Notes under the pieces: generated by a model | What the model was told of the DNA's origin: nothing | What the model saw: only the letters and a program-made list of their open reading frames with translations | Database searches by the model: none | Translations under genes and position numbers: made by a program | Part shown: piece after piece, positions 1-5,987 of the stretch | Layout: each line of letters opens with the position of its first letter | Numbering within the stretch: position 1 is the stretch's first letter | Origin: Novimethylophilus sp036504375 | Lineage (GTDB): Bacteria; Pseudomonadota; Gammaproteobacteria; Burkholderiales; Methylophilaceae | Direction of reading: 5' to 3' | DNA: 11,241 nucleotides | Assembly: GCF_036504375.1 (NCBI RefSeq) | Contig: NZ_DASXVH010000060.1 | Coordinates: 1 to 11,241, forward strand

Positions 1-1
1 C

Positions 2-133
2 CCGGATAACGTCATCCTGACCATCGCAATCAGGCATGTTGCCACTTGCGAGATGCTGGTACCGAAGGCGAAATATGACGCATGGCAACTGCTGGCGCTG
101 GTGGATAGAGCCGAGGCTGACCATATTCATTGA
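2..133 (+). CDS. C-terminal end of an unrecognised protein (partial)
   Basis: An open frame enters from the left edge and ends at TGA 131-133, giving the last 43 residues of a protein whose start lies outside the window. The tail reads as a plausible folded protein (a hydrophobic strand ILTIAI, then RHVATCEMLVPKAKYDAW and an acidic, His-containing end). A Shine-Dalgarno-preceded ORF starts 11 bp after it, as in a gene string. I do not recognise the family. It shares the AT-rich setting of the following small genes, so it may belong to a phage-like or mobile segment; that is inference. The opposite strand is also open across this stretch (30-215), but the plus frame fits the downstream spacing better. 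Confidence 0.45.
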   Translation, partial: PDNVILTIAIRHVATCEMLVPKAKYDAWQLLALVDRAEADHIH

Positions 134-144
134 GAAAGGAATTG

Positions 145-228
145 ATGATGGTAAGCAAGACAAATAAAGCGGCAGCCAATAAACCAGATGCATCAACACC
201 GGCGCACGCCAACAAGTCAGTTAGATAA
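145..228 (+). CDS. Small Lys/Ala-rich ORF, 27 codons, unknown
   Basis: Two consecutive ATG codons (145 and 148) follow an AAAGGA motif at 135-140 with 4 or 7 bp spacing, a credible ribosome binding site. The product is 26-27 residues, basic and low complexity (KTNKAAANKPDAST), with no hydrophobic segment and probably disordered. It begins 11 bp after the preceding partial gene, so the two could be one transcript. No family is recognised. The support is the start context alone, and it could be a non-coding accident. Confidence 0.3.
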   Translation: MMVSKTNKAAANKPDASTPAHANKSVR

Positions 229-511
229 ACTGTTGTTTATTCAATAGGTTATCAATTGAAACGATGGGGTTTTTTCTAAAGTAGATAAGAATAGACCCTC
301 CCCACCCCCTAAAAGCCGGGGGGGGTTAGAGAATGCAGGCAAAAACCGCGTCCGTGTCTCTCTAATACACCAGAAGCAAAATACGAAAAGCAGGCTGGCT
401 GGAATTTGTTTTTACAAAACGGTTACTAATCATTGGCTTACATTCATGGCGATTACCTTCGCAGTCAGTTTTTGATACGCGCGTGAATTACAATGGTTAG
501 AAGGGTGGAAT
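229..511. other. AT-rich intergenic stretch with a C/G homopolymer hairpin
   Basis: No convincing gene is seen in these 283 bases. The notable element is at 296-325: C-tracts (CCC, CCCC, CCCCC separated by T and A) followed by a short spacer and eight consecutive G. ACCCCC at 304-309 can pair with GGGGGT at 321-326. No U-run follows on either strand, so it is not an ordinary terminator. Two tiny ATG ORFs (333, 10 codons; 446, 9 codons) lack support. The second ends at TGA 473-475 in the same frame as the regulator gene that starts at 512. The regulator's promoter presumably lies here, but I could not identify good -35/-10 boxes. Confidence 0.5.
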
Positions 512-784
512 GTGCCTAAACTTTCAGAAAAAAGCGGCGTACCAAAAAGGACTATTTACTCTATATTGGCAAAAGATCGGGTGCCGGGAATAGACACTAC
601 TGACGAACTGGCAAAGGCTTTCGGGCTGAATGGATGGCTTCTGCTTTACCCTAATCTTAATTATGAGTTGGCAAAATCCGGCAAGCTGGATATGCTAATC
701 GAAACTTATGGCGGTTCACAGCAAGAGACAAGAGAGTATGTTACCCATGTGCTCAATAGGGAAAGAGCAATAAACAGAGGATGA
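512..784 (+). CDS. XRE/Cro-type helix-turn-helix regulator, short or 5'-truncated
   Basis: This is probably a DNA-binding transcriptional regulator of the XRE (lambda repressor-like) class, 90 residues from GTG 512. Residues 3-15 (KLSEKSGVPKRTI) and on through YSILAKDRV look like helix 2, turn and recognition helix. IDTTDELAKAFGLNGWLLL (about 27-45) matches the following helices, with the usual conserved L-A-K-A-x-G pattern. The C-terminal 45 residues are charged and unrecognised. The start is GTG with AAGGG at 501-505 and 6 bp spacing. The in-frame sequence upstream (476-511) looks like the missing first helix (RELQWLEGWNV) but has no start codon and is closed by TGA 473-475, so the gene may be truncated or its start misread. 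Its stop overlaps the next ATG by 4 bp, implying translational coupling. The DNA target is unknown. Confidence 0.72.
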   Translation: MPKLSEKSGVPKRTIYSILAKDRVPGIDTTDELAKAFGLNGWLLLYPNLNYELAKSGKLDMLIETYGGSQQETREYVTHVLNRERAINRG

Positions 785-1002
785 CGCCAATGGAAACTAT
801 TATTTGGGGGGTAATCGGTATTCTCATGTTGATGTTCTTGTTACGGGCATGGTTTTGGGCGCTCTTGTCTGGCCTAGGTGGATTGGTTGCCGGTTTCACT
901 GCGTTTGACTGTATTATTCACTTCCAGATATTGGGTGCCATCGGATTCCTTTTCCTTGCAATTCTATTATTGGGCACTACCGTAGTAATACTAGAACTAT
1001 AG
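781..1002 (+). CDS. Small membrane protein, unknown function
   Basis: The product has 73 residues, or 70 if translation starts at the second ATG (790). It is strongly hydrophobic, with segments at about 7-24 (IIWGVIGILMLMFLLRAW), 26-42 and 50-71, giving two or three predicted membrane spans with only short loops. The first ATG overlaps the stop of the HTH gene in an ATGA arrangement, so the two are probably translated together. AGAGG just upstream sits too close for ATG 781 but about 10 bp from ATG 790. No family is recognised. A coupled regulator plus tiny membrane protein recalls phage, immunity or toxin-type modules, but nothing in the sequence proves that. Confidence 0.6.
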   Translation: MTPMETIIWGVIGILMLMFLLRAWFWALLSGLGGLVAGFTAFDCIIHFQILGAIGFLFLAILLLGTTVVILEL

Positions 1003-1007
1003 CAGTA

Positions 1008-1027
1008 AACAGCATCAGTCTGCTGTT
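1008..1027 (+). other. Stem-loop just after the membrane protein gene
   Basis: AACAGCA (1008-1014) and TGCTGTT (1021-1027) form a perfect 7-bp stem around a 6-base loop, 5 bp after the TAG stop at 1000-1002. No T-run follows, so it is at best a weak terminator. It may instead protect the 3' end, or be part of the adjacent repeat structure. Confidence 0.35.
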
Positions 1028-1044
1028 GGTATATTTGTTGGTAT
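1024..1044. repeat. 9-bp direct repeat, possible recombinase arm-site pair
   Basis: TGTTGGTAT occurs at 1024-1032 and again at 1036-1044, a 12-bp period separated by ATT. Closely spaced TGTTGGTAT (ACCAACA on the other strand) copies resemble arm-type sequences near integrase genes of some integrated elements. That association is from memory and not shown here. The repeat falls where the AT-rich small-gene segment gives way to unrecognised sequence before pqqA. Confidence 0.35.
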
Positions 1045-1171
1045 GTATGAAAAACGTAAACGCTATAACAAGCATTGGAGCGGATTTCAGCGTTTAGTAT
1101 GAATCCCGCCATCCCAATTTCTGGCCATATCGAACTGGCCTGCACAACCAGAACGCAGCTATTTCGTAGTT

Positions 1172-1330
1172 ATGCTCTGGAACCTTGAAGTTTCAATCCA
1201 GAAGCCTGCTCTGCATAAGTGGCTAGGTGCCGTGAAGGTATGTGCCGGCACGAGTGCTGGCGATGGGCGATCATGGAAAAAGCTCGCGCTTGTTGGCAAC
1301 GAAGCTGATCGAGCGTACCAATTGTTTTGA
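1172..1330 (+). CDS. Unrecognised 52-codon ORF in the 1046-1444 interval
   Basis: The ATG at 1172 opens a frame to TGA 1328-1330 with ordinary-looking amino acid content (MLWNLEVSIQKPALHKWLGA, later RSWKKLALVGNEADRAYQLF). The same frame is open upstream to TGA 1100-1102, so it could be the tail of a decayed gene. No Shine-Dalgarno motif precedes the ATG, and no family is recognised. The rest of 1046-1444 shows nothing else except the pqqA terminator. Treat as a possible small gene or remnant. Confidence 0.25.
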   Translation: MLWNLEVSIQKPALHKWLGAVKVCAGTSAGDGRSWKKLALVGNEADRAYQLF

Positions 1331-1371
1331 ACGTTTTCAGTTCGGTTATTTGTAATAGCGGGATTCGAAAT

Positions 1372-1398
1372 AAAAACGGCAGCCGAAGCTGCCGTTTT
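1372..1398 (-). terminator. Intrinsic terminator of pqqA
   Basis: AAAACGGCAGC (1373-1383), loop CGAA and GCTGCCGTTTT (1388-1398) make a perfect 11-bp stem. Read on the minus strand the loop is UUCG closed by C-G, the extra-stable tetraloop, and the stem is followed by a U-run (A-run 1372-1376 on the plus strand). It begins 46 bp beyond the pqqA stop. The flanking A and T runs may let it work in both directions. Confidence 0.85.
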
Positions 1399-1444
1399 CT
1401 GTTGCGATTCGCCGGCTGTTAAAAAGCGGCGAGCACGAAGACGT

Positions 1445-1516
1445 TTAGCGGTTGCAAACGTACATCGTGACTTCGAAACCGAAACGCATTTCAGTAACTG
1501 CGGGCTTGGTCCACAT
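1445..1516 (-). CDS. pqqA: PqqA, precursor peptide of the cofactor PQQ
   Basis: This is a 23-residue peptide, the normal PqqA length. It starts MWTKPAV and carries the family core FEVTMY with the invariant Glu15 and Tyr19, the two residues cross-linked by the radical SAM enzyme PqqE (with chaperone PqqD) and excised to become pyrroloquinoline quinone. The end CNR matches the short PqqA type of Pseudomonas and methylotrophic betaproteobacteria. The ribosome binding site is strong (AAAGGAGAG as the complement of 1521-1529). A possible -10 box TATAGT is the complement of 1581-1586. A private terminator follows, so it is monocistronic here. pqqB-E are not in the window, and PQQ synthesis needs them elsewhere. 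PQQ serves periplasmic methanol or glucose dehydrogenases. Confidence 0.95.
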   Translation of the reverse strand: MWTKPAVTEMRFGFEVTMYVCNR

Positions 1517-1617
1517 AATGCTCTCCTTTTCAGGTTATTGGATTTTAAGTGTGTAAGTGAATTGCTCCACTCGGGTTCGTACTATACCCAGCTGCCGCGA
1601 CCAGGTATTCATGCGTG

Positions 1618-1646
1618 TCATGAAATGGTGCTAATGATTTTCATGA
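1618..1646. promoter_or_regulatory. Inverted repeat between pqqA and the MFS gene, operator-like
   Basis: TCATGAAA (1618-1625) and TTTCATGA (1639-1646) are a perfect inverted repeat with 13 bp between. The arm centres are 21 bp apart, two helical turns, as expected for a dimeric regulator. It lies about 35 bp upstream of the candidate pqqA -10 box and about 115 bp before the MFS start, so it could control either or both divergent genes. No regulator family is assigned. The rest of 1517-1762 shows no gene. Confidence 0.45.
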
Positions 1647-1762
1647 ACCATCGTTTATTCGTACAGCGCTATTCGGAACCTGGCGGCTGAATGTCTGTCT
1701 TTTCAACAGCTGAAAGCATCCCGCATGCCCATCTGCATTAAACAACAAGCCGATCGGAGTTT

Positions 1763-3016
1763 ATGGTGCGCATTGCCACGCTGAAAAACATGTTCCGGTC
1801 GCTGGCTGGCCGCGATTTCCGGTTGTACTTCTTCGGTCAGGTCATATCTTTGGTCGGGACGTGGGTGCAGCAGGTAGCGCTGTCGTGGATCGCCTACCGC
1901 GTGACCGGTTCGGCTTTCATGCTCGGACTGATCGCATTCTCGGGACAGATTCCCATGCTGCTGGTGACTCCGCTGGGCGGAATGCTGGCCGACCGCTTCA
2001 GCCGGCGCAATATTCTGCTGACCACGCAATGTGTGGAAATGTCGGTGGCGGTATCGCTTGCGGTGCTGGCCTATTACGACGAATTCTCCTCCTGGGCGCT
2101 GATAGCAGCCTCGGTAGCGCTGGGGTTGGCCGGAGCGGTGGAAATGCCGGCGCGCCAGGCGTTCGTTACCGAAATCCTGCGCGACCGCAGCCATATGTCC
2201 AATGCCATTGCCTTGAACTCGCTGACGTTCAACGTGGCCCGCCTGGCCGGGCCTGCCGTCGCGGGGATAATTCTGGCGGCCTTCAGCGATGTCGTCTGTT
2301 TCGCTGCCAATGCCGTCTCCTATGTTGCATCCATTTATACGCTGATGGCTATCCATCCGCGCAAGCAAACCCTCCGTCGAAGCGGCGGGCCATTGCTGGA
2401 CGGCGTCCGCTATTTGAGGGAATTCAAGCCGGCGGGCTGGCTGGTCATGTCGGTGGCGATCACCAGTTTCTGCGTCTCGCCATTCATGACCTTCATGCCG
2501 GTCTATGCCAAGGATATCTTTCATGGCGGCCCCGATATGCTCGGCACCCTGATGGGCGCATCGGGATTCGGCGCGCTGCTGGCAGCGTTGTTTCTTGCCA
2601 ACCGCAAATCCGTGACCGGTCTGGGCAATTACATCGTCGGCGGTTTTTTCCTGTGCGGCCTGGCTTCCGTGGGCTTCGCCTACAACCGGCTGCTGACGCT
2701 GGCGCTGCCCATGCTGGTGGCCTCTGGTTTGTCGCTGATCATCGTTGTCACTTCCTGCAATATTCTGTTGCAATCCATGGTTCCGGAGCAGTTGCGAGGC
2801 CGGGTGATGGCGCTTTACACCATGTCGTTCATCGGCATGCTGCCAGTGGGCAGCCTGATCATGGGGGCGCTGGCGCACAAGGCCGGGGTGCAGGTGGCGT
2901 TCCTGCTGGGAGGGGTGATGGCAGTCAGCATGGGGTATATCTTAAAACGCAGGCTGCCCCGACTGCGGACGGAAGCCCGCCCTGTCCTGGCAGAAAAAGG
3001 GTTATTGTCCGATTGA
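1763..3016 (+). CDS. MFS exporter, EntS-like (MFS_3) family
   Basis: This is an inner-membrane, proton-driven major facilitator transporter, 417 residues, the usual length for about 12 membrane helices. The sequence shows the MFS_3 style start (AGRDFRLYFFGQVISLVGTW, about 15-34), motif A between helices 2 and 3 (GGMLADRFSRR, 72-82), the AVEMPARQAFVTEI loop, and the second-half motif EQLRGRVMALY. EntS and related members export siderophores or drugs. The substrate here cannot be read from sequence. The ATG at 1763 is preceded by GGAG at 1756-1759 with only 3 bp spacing; GTG 1766 would give 6 bp and is an equally good start. It is divergent from pqqA, so a link to PQQ handling is possible but unproven. 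The stop is TGA 3014-3016, followed by a weak hairpin at 3049-3072 with only three Ts. Confidence 0.88.
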   Translation: MVRIATLKNMFRSLAGRDFRLYFFGQVISLVGTWVQQVALSWIAYRVTGSAFMLGLIAFSGQIPMLLVTPLGGMLADRFSRRNILLTTQCVEMSVAVSLAVLAYYDEFSSWALIAASVALGLAGAVEMPARQAFVTEILRDRSHMSNAIALNSLTFNVARLAGPAVAGIILAAFSDVVCFAANAVSYVASIYTLMAIHPRKQTLRRSGGPLLDGVRYLREFKPAGWLVMSVAITSFCVSPFMTFMPVYAKDIFHGGPDMLGTLMGASGFGALLAALFLANRKSVTGLGNYIVGGFFLCGLASVGFAYNRLLTLALPMLVASGLSLIIVVTSCNILLQSMVPEQLRGRVMALYTMSFIGMLPVGSLIMGALAHKAGVQVAFLLGGVMAVSMGYILKRRLPRLRTEARPVLAEKGLLSD

Positions 3017-3075
3017 TCCGCCATGGTCGCGGGCTCGTCGAAAACAGCGGCCACGCTTGGTTTCGCGTTGGCTTT

Positions 3076-3144
3076 ATCACGGCGGCTTTTTTTGAGTTTT
3101 GCTGATTATGACTTACAATATTAGCAATAAAAACCGGCCGTGAT
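3076..3144. promoter_or_regulatory. Intergenic region before edd with a long inverted repeat
   Basis: In the 262-bp gap between the MFS gene and edd, ATCACGGC (3076-3083) and GCCGTGAT (3137-3144) are perfect inverted arms. Their inner flanks continue as T7 (3087-3093) and A5 (3129-3133), so a stem with an internal mismatch can form around a 35-base AT-rich loop. It may be a bipartite operator or part of the MFS transcription end. A smaller perfect palindrome, CCCGATTCGGG, sits at 3233-3243, 35 bp before the edd ATG. I could not fix -35/-10 boxes or a convincing match to the HexR operator known from edd promoters of other proteobacteria. Confidence 0.4.
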
Positions 3145-3278
3145 TTGAGACACTGCCGAATACAGCCAGCCGAGGATTTCCTGTTTCTTGTTCAAGCTGT
3201 TCTTGTAATTAAACATGAATCCGTATTAGCGCCCCGATTCGGGTTACGATTGCTTTTCTAATATTGTTTATCCATCGA

Positions 3279-5096
3279 ATGAAACTAAATCTTACTGTCG
3301 CCGAAGTCACGCAGCGTATCCGGGAGCGGAGCGCTGAAACTCGCCAAGCTTATTTGCAGCAGCTTGATGTCATGGCCAAGCGCCCGCCGGGCAGCAAGCG
3401 CATGGGCTGTGCCAACGTGGCGCACTCGTTCGCCGCGATGCCGGTCAACGACAAGTTCAAGGTAGTCAAAGAGCATGTGCCCAATATTGGCATCATTACC
3501 GCATACAACGACATGCTGTCGGCCCATGCGCCGTTCCAGCACTACCCGGACCTGATCAAGACGGAAGCCCGCAAACTGAACGCGACGGCACAGGTCGCCG
3601 GCGGCGTGCCCGCAATGTGCGACGGCATCACCCAGGGCATGTCCGGCATGGAGTTAAGCTTGTTCAGCCGCGACGTGATCGCGATGTCCACCGCAGTGGC
3701 GCTGAGTCATGACGTATTCGACGCGGCATTGATGCTGGGTGTATGCGACAAGATCGTTCCCGGCCTCTTGATCGGCGCCCTGCATTTCGGCCATCTGCCG
3801 ACGGTATTCATACCGGCGGGCCCGATGACAACCGGGTTGTCCAATAGCGAAAAATCGCATATGCGCGTGCTGGCGGCGGAAGGCAAGGTCGGGCGGGAAG
3901 AACTGCTGGAAGTGGAATCCAAGGCCTACCACGGGCAGGGTACCTGTACTTTTTACGGCACCGCCAACAGCAACCAGATGTTGCTGGAAGCGATGGGCCT
4001 GCATGTTCCGGGTACCGCTTTCGTCAATCCGGGCAGCGAGTTCCGCAGCGAACTCACGCGCGAAGCGGTGCGCAGCGTGCTGGGCATCGTCAAGGACAAG
4101 GCTTATTCCCCGATCGGCCATGTGGTCGACGAGCGCTGCATCGTCAACGCCATCGTCGCGCTGCTGGCTACCGGCGGCTCGACCAATCATCTGATCCACT
4201 GGGTGGCGGTGGCGCGCGCGGCGGGCATCATGATCAACTGGGACGACTTCTGCAACTTGTCCGACGTGGTGCCGCTGATCGCCCGCGTTTATCCCAACGG
4301 CGAAGCGGACGTCAATGCCTTCCAGGAAGCCGGCGGCCCCGGATACGTGATCCGCGAACTGCTCGATGCTGGCCTGATGCATGAAGACGTGCTGACGGTG
4401 CGCCCCAAGGGCATACGCGAATACACCGGCATCCCGGCGCAAAACGGTACCGGCATTCATTGGAACGTTGCCGGGTTGTCGAAGGACGATTCCGTGGTGC
4501 GCCCGGTATCGTCGCCGTTCAGTCCGAACGGCGGCATCAAGGTGCTGCGCGGCAATCTGGGACGCAGCGTGATCAAGATTTCCGCAGTGCCGGAAGACCT
4601 GCACGTGATCGAAGCGCCGGCCAAGGTGTTCGATTCGCAGGAAGAACTGCTGGCCGCGTTTGCCGCCGGCGAACTCAATCACGACGTGGTGTGCGTGGTG
4701 CGCTGGCAAGGCCCGCACGCCAACGGCATGCCGGAACTGCACAAGCTCACGCCGCCGCTGAAGGCGTTGCAGAGCAAGGGTTTCGACGTTGCGCTGGTGA
4801 CCGATGGCCGCATGAGCGGTGCTTCCGGCAAGATTCCGGCAGCCATCCATGTGTCGCCCGAAGCTGCTGCCGGCGGTCCGCTGGCCAAGGTGCAGGATGG
4901 CGACGTGATCCGCCTGGACGCGATTACCGGTCGGCTGGAAGTGCTGATTGACCCGGAGGACTGGGCCGGACGGGTGCCGCACAAAATGCCGCATAGCCTG
5001 CGCGAATCCAATGCGACGGGTATGGGGCGTGAACTGTTTGCCGGGTTGCGCCACAACGTGACTTCCGCCGAAGAAGGGGCATGCACGTGGCTGTAA
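3279..5096 (+). CDS. edd: 6-phosphogluconate dehydratase
   Basis: Edd (EC 4.2.1.12) is a cytoplasmic [4Fe-4S] enzyme of the IlvD/Edd family that converts 6-phosphogluconate to 2-keto-3-deoxy-6-phosphogluconate, the first dedicated Entner-Doudoroff step. The protein has 605 residues, against about 603 in E. coli, and matches it closely throughout. Examples are AYNDMLSAH, the cluster-associated cysteines in AMCDGITQG (Cys114), LGVCDKIVPG (Cys156) and GTCTFYGTANSNQ (Cys223), LLATGGSTNH, and VTDGRMSGASGK. ATG 3279 is chosen because RIRERSAETR then aligns with the E. coli N-terminus. A TTG at 3264 would add five residues. Neither has an obvious Shine-Dalgarno motif. The 3' end overlaps eda by 16 bp. 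In RuMP-cycle methylotrophs this reaction supplies the KDPG cleavage branch. Confidence 0.97.
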   Translation: MKLNLTVAEVTQRIRERSAETRQAYLQQLDVMAKRPPGSKRMGCANVAHSFAAMPVNDKFKVVKEHVPNIGIITAYNDMLSAHAPFQHYPDLIKTEARKLNATAQVAGGVPAMCDGITQGMSGMELSLFSRDVIAMSTAVALSHDVFDAALMLGVCDKIVPGLLIGALHFGHLPTVFIPAGPMTTGLSNSEKSHMRVLAAEGKVGREELLEVESKAYHGQGTCTFYGTANSNQMLLEAMGLHVPGTAFVNPGSEFRSELTREAVRSVLGIVKDKAYSPIGHVVDERCIVNAIVALLATGGSTNHLIHWVAVARAAGIMINWDDFCNLSDVVPLIARVYPNGEADVNAFQEAGGPGYVIRELLDAGLMHEDVLTVRPKGIREYTGIPAQNGTGIHWNVAGLSKDDSVVRPVSSPFSPNGGIKVLRGNLGRSVIKISAVPEDLHVIEAPAKVFDSQEELLAAFAAGELNHDVVCVVRWQGPHANGMPELHKLTPPLKALQSKGFDVALVTDGRMSGASGKIPAAIHVSPEAAAGGPLAKVQDGDVIRLDAITGRLEVLIDPEDWAGRVPHKMPHSLRESNATGMGRELFAGLRHNVTSAEEGACTWL

Positions 5097-5728
5097 GCGA
5101 AAAACTGACCTCCCTGCAGGTAATGCAGGATGCGCCGGTAATCCCGGTCATCGTGTTGAACGACGTCAAGCACGCGGTACCAATGGCGAAAGCGCTGGTC
5201 GCCGGCGGCATACGCATGCTGGAAATCACGCTGCGCACTTCGGTGGCGCTGGAATGCATGCGTGTGATCGCCAACGAAGTTCCGGGCGCGGTGGTCGGTG
5301 CCGGCACAGTACGCAGCGCCGCCGACGCCAAGGCCGCCGCCGATGCGGGCGCGCGCTTCGCCGTCAGCCCCGGCTACACCTCGGCCGTAGGCAAGGCTTG
5401 CCGCGACTTGGGGCTATCCCTGCTGCCCGGCGTGGCTACCGGCAGCGAAATCATGATGGCGCAGGAAGACGGTTACAACGAACTCAAGTTTTTCCCGGCG
5501 ATGCAGGCCGGTGGCCCCAACCTGCTCAAAGCTTGGGGCGGCCCCTTCACCGACGTCAAGTTTTGTCCCACCGGCGGCGTATCGCCGGAAAACGCTTCGC
5601 AATTGCTGGCGCTGTCCAATGTGGTGTGCGTCGGCGGCTCCTGGCTGACGCCGTCGGATTTAATGGCCAAAGGCGATTGGGCGAAGATTACCGAGTTGGC
5701 GAAACAGGCAGCAGCTTTCAGCCGCTGA
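5081..5728 (+). CDS. eda: KDPG aldolase
   Basis: Eda is a cytoplasmic class I aldolase (EC 4.1.2.14, usually also 4.1.3.42/KHG activity) that splits KDPG into pyruvate and glyceraldehyde-3-phosphate. It has 215 residues, typical for the trimeric TIM-barrel family. Visible signatures are Glu48 in MLEITLRT (catalytic base), VVGAGTV, Lys136 in ELKFFPA (Schiff-base lysine), the phosphate-binding FCPTGGVSPEN, and VGGSWL. The start at ATG 5081 overlaps edd by 16 bp, and AAGAAGGGG lies directly upstream. GTG 5087 has better spacing from that motif and cannot be excluded; the overlap implies translational coupling with edd. The operon ends at the terminator 23 bp downstream. Confidence 0.97.
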   Translation: MHVAVSEKLTSLQVMQDAPVIPVIVLNDVKHAVPMAKALVAGGIRMLEITLRTSVALECMRVIANEVPGAVVGAGTVRSAADAKAAADAGARFAVSPGYTSAVGKACRDLGLSLLPGVATGSEIMMAQEDGYNELKFFPAMQAGGPNLLKAWGGPFTDVKFCPTGGVSPENASQLLALSNVVCVGGSWLTPSDLMAKGDWAKITELAKQAAAFSR

Positions 5729-5750
5729 TCGGCAAAAATAATGATGCTGG

Positions 5751-5782
5751 AAATAAGGCCGGGGAAACCCGGCCTTATTTTT
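5751..5782 (+). terminator. Intrinsic terminator of edd-eda
   Basis: AAATAAGGCCGGG (5751-5763) and CCCGGCCTTATTT (5768-5780) form a perfect 13-bp stem with a GAAA (GNRA) loop, followed by TTTTT ending at 5782. It lies 23 bp after the eda stop. Being nearly symmetric, it may also stop transcription arriving from the convergent minus-strand genes. Between it and 5987 I see no other gene or clear signal. Confidence 0.93.
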
Positions 5783-5987
5783 CAGGGTATCCGTGATAGT
5801 GGTTGATTTCGGTTAAAAACTGGTGAGCGCAGTATTTTCATTGTGTTGATTTGTTATGACGGGAATGCATCATATCGCCAAAAGGGGAAGGTCACGAACG
5901 TCAGGTTTCGGGCAACACTTTATTGAGATTTGAGTTCGGGTTGACGCCGCGGGAATCGTGTCGCCTGCACTCCTTGGTTGGGTAGAT

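Noticed and set aside
30..215. Minus-strand 61-codon hydrophobic frame at the left edge
   Set aside because: It runs antisense to the partial plus-strand gene and to the small ORF that has a ribosome binding site; no start signal is seen.
918..1145. Minus-strand 75-codon frame over the small membrane protein
   Set aside because: No ribosome binding site, and it overlaps a better supported, coupled plus-strand gene.
1703..2878. Long minus-strand frame opposite the MFS gene
   Set aside because: Its product is rich in His, Gln and Arg with no domain, typical of the antisense of a GC-rich gene. The plus frame is a clear transporter.
3100..3225. HexR-like operator upstream of edd (TTGTAATTAAACA and CTTACAATA segments)
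   Set aside because: Only half-sites resemble the known operator and they are far apart; neither forms the full symmetric site.
3654..5054. Long minus-strand frame opposite edd
   Set aside because: Low-complexity His/Arg/Gln composition and complete overlap with a highly conserved edd.
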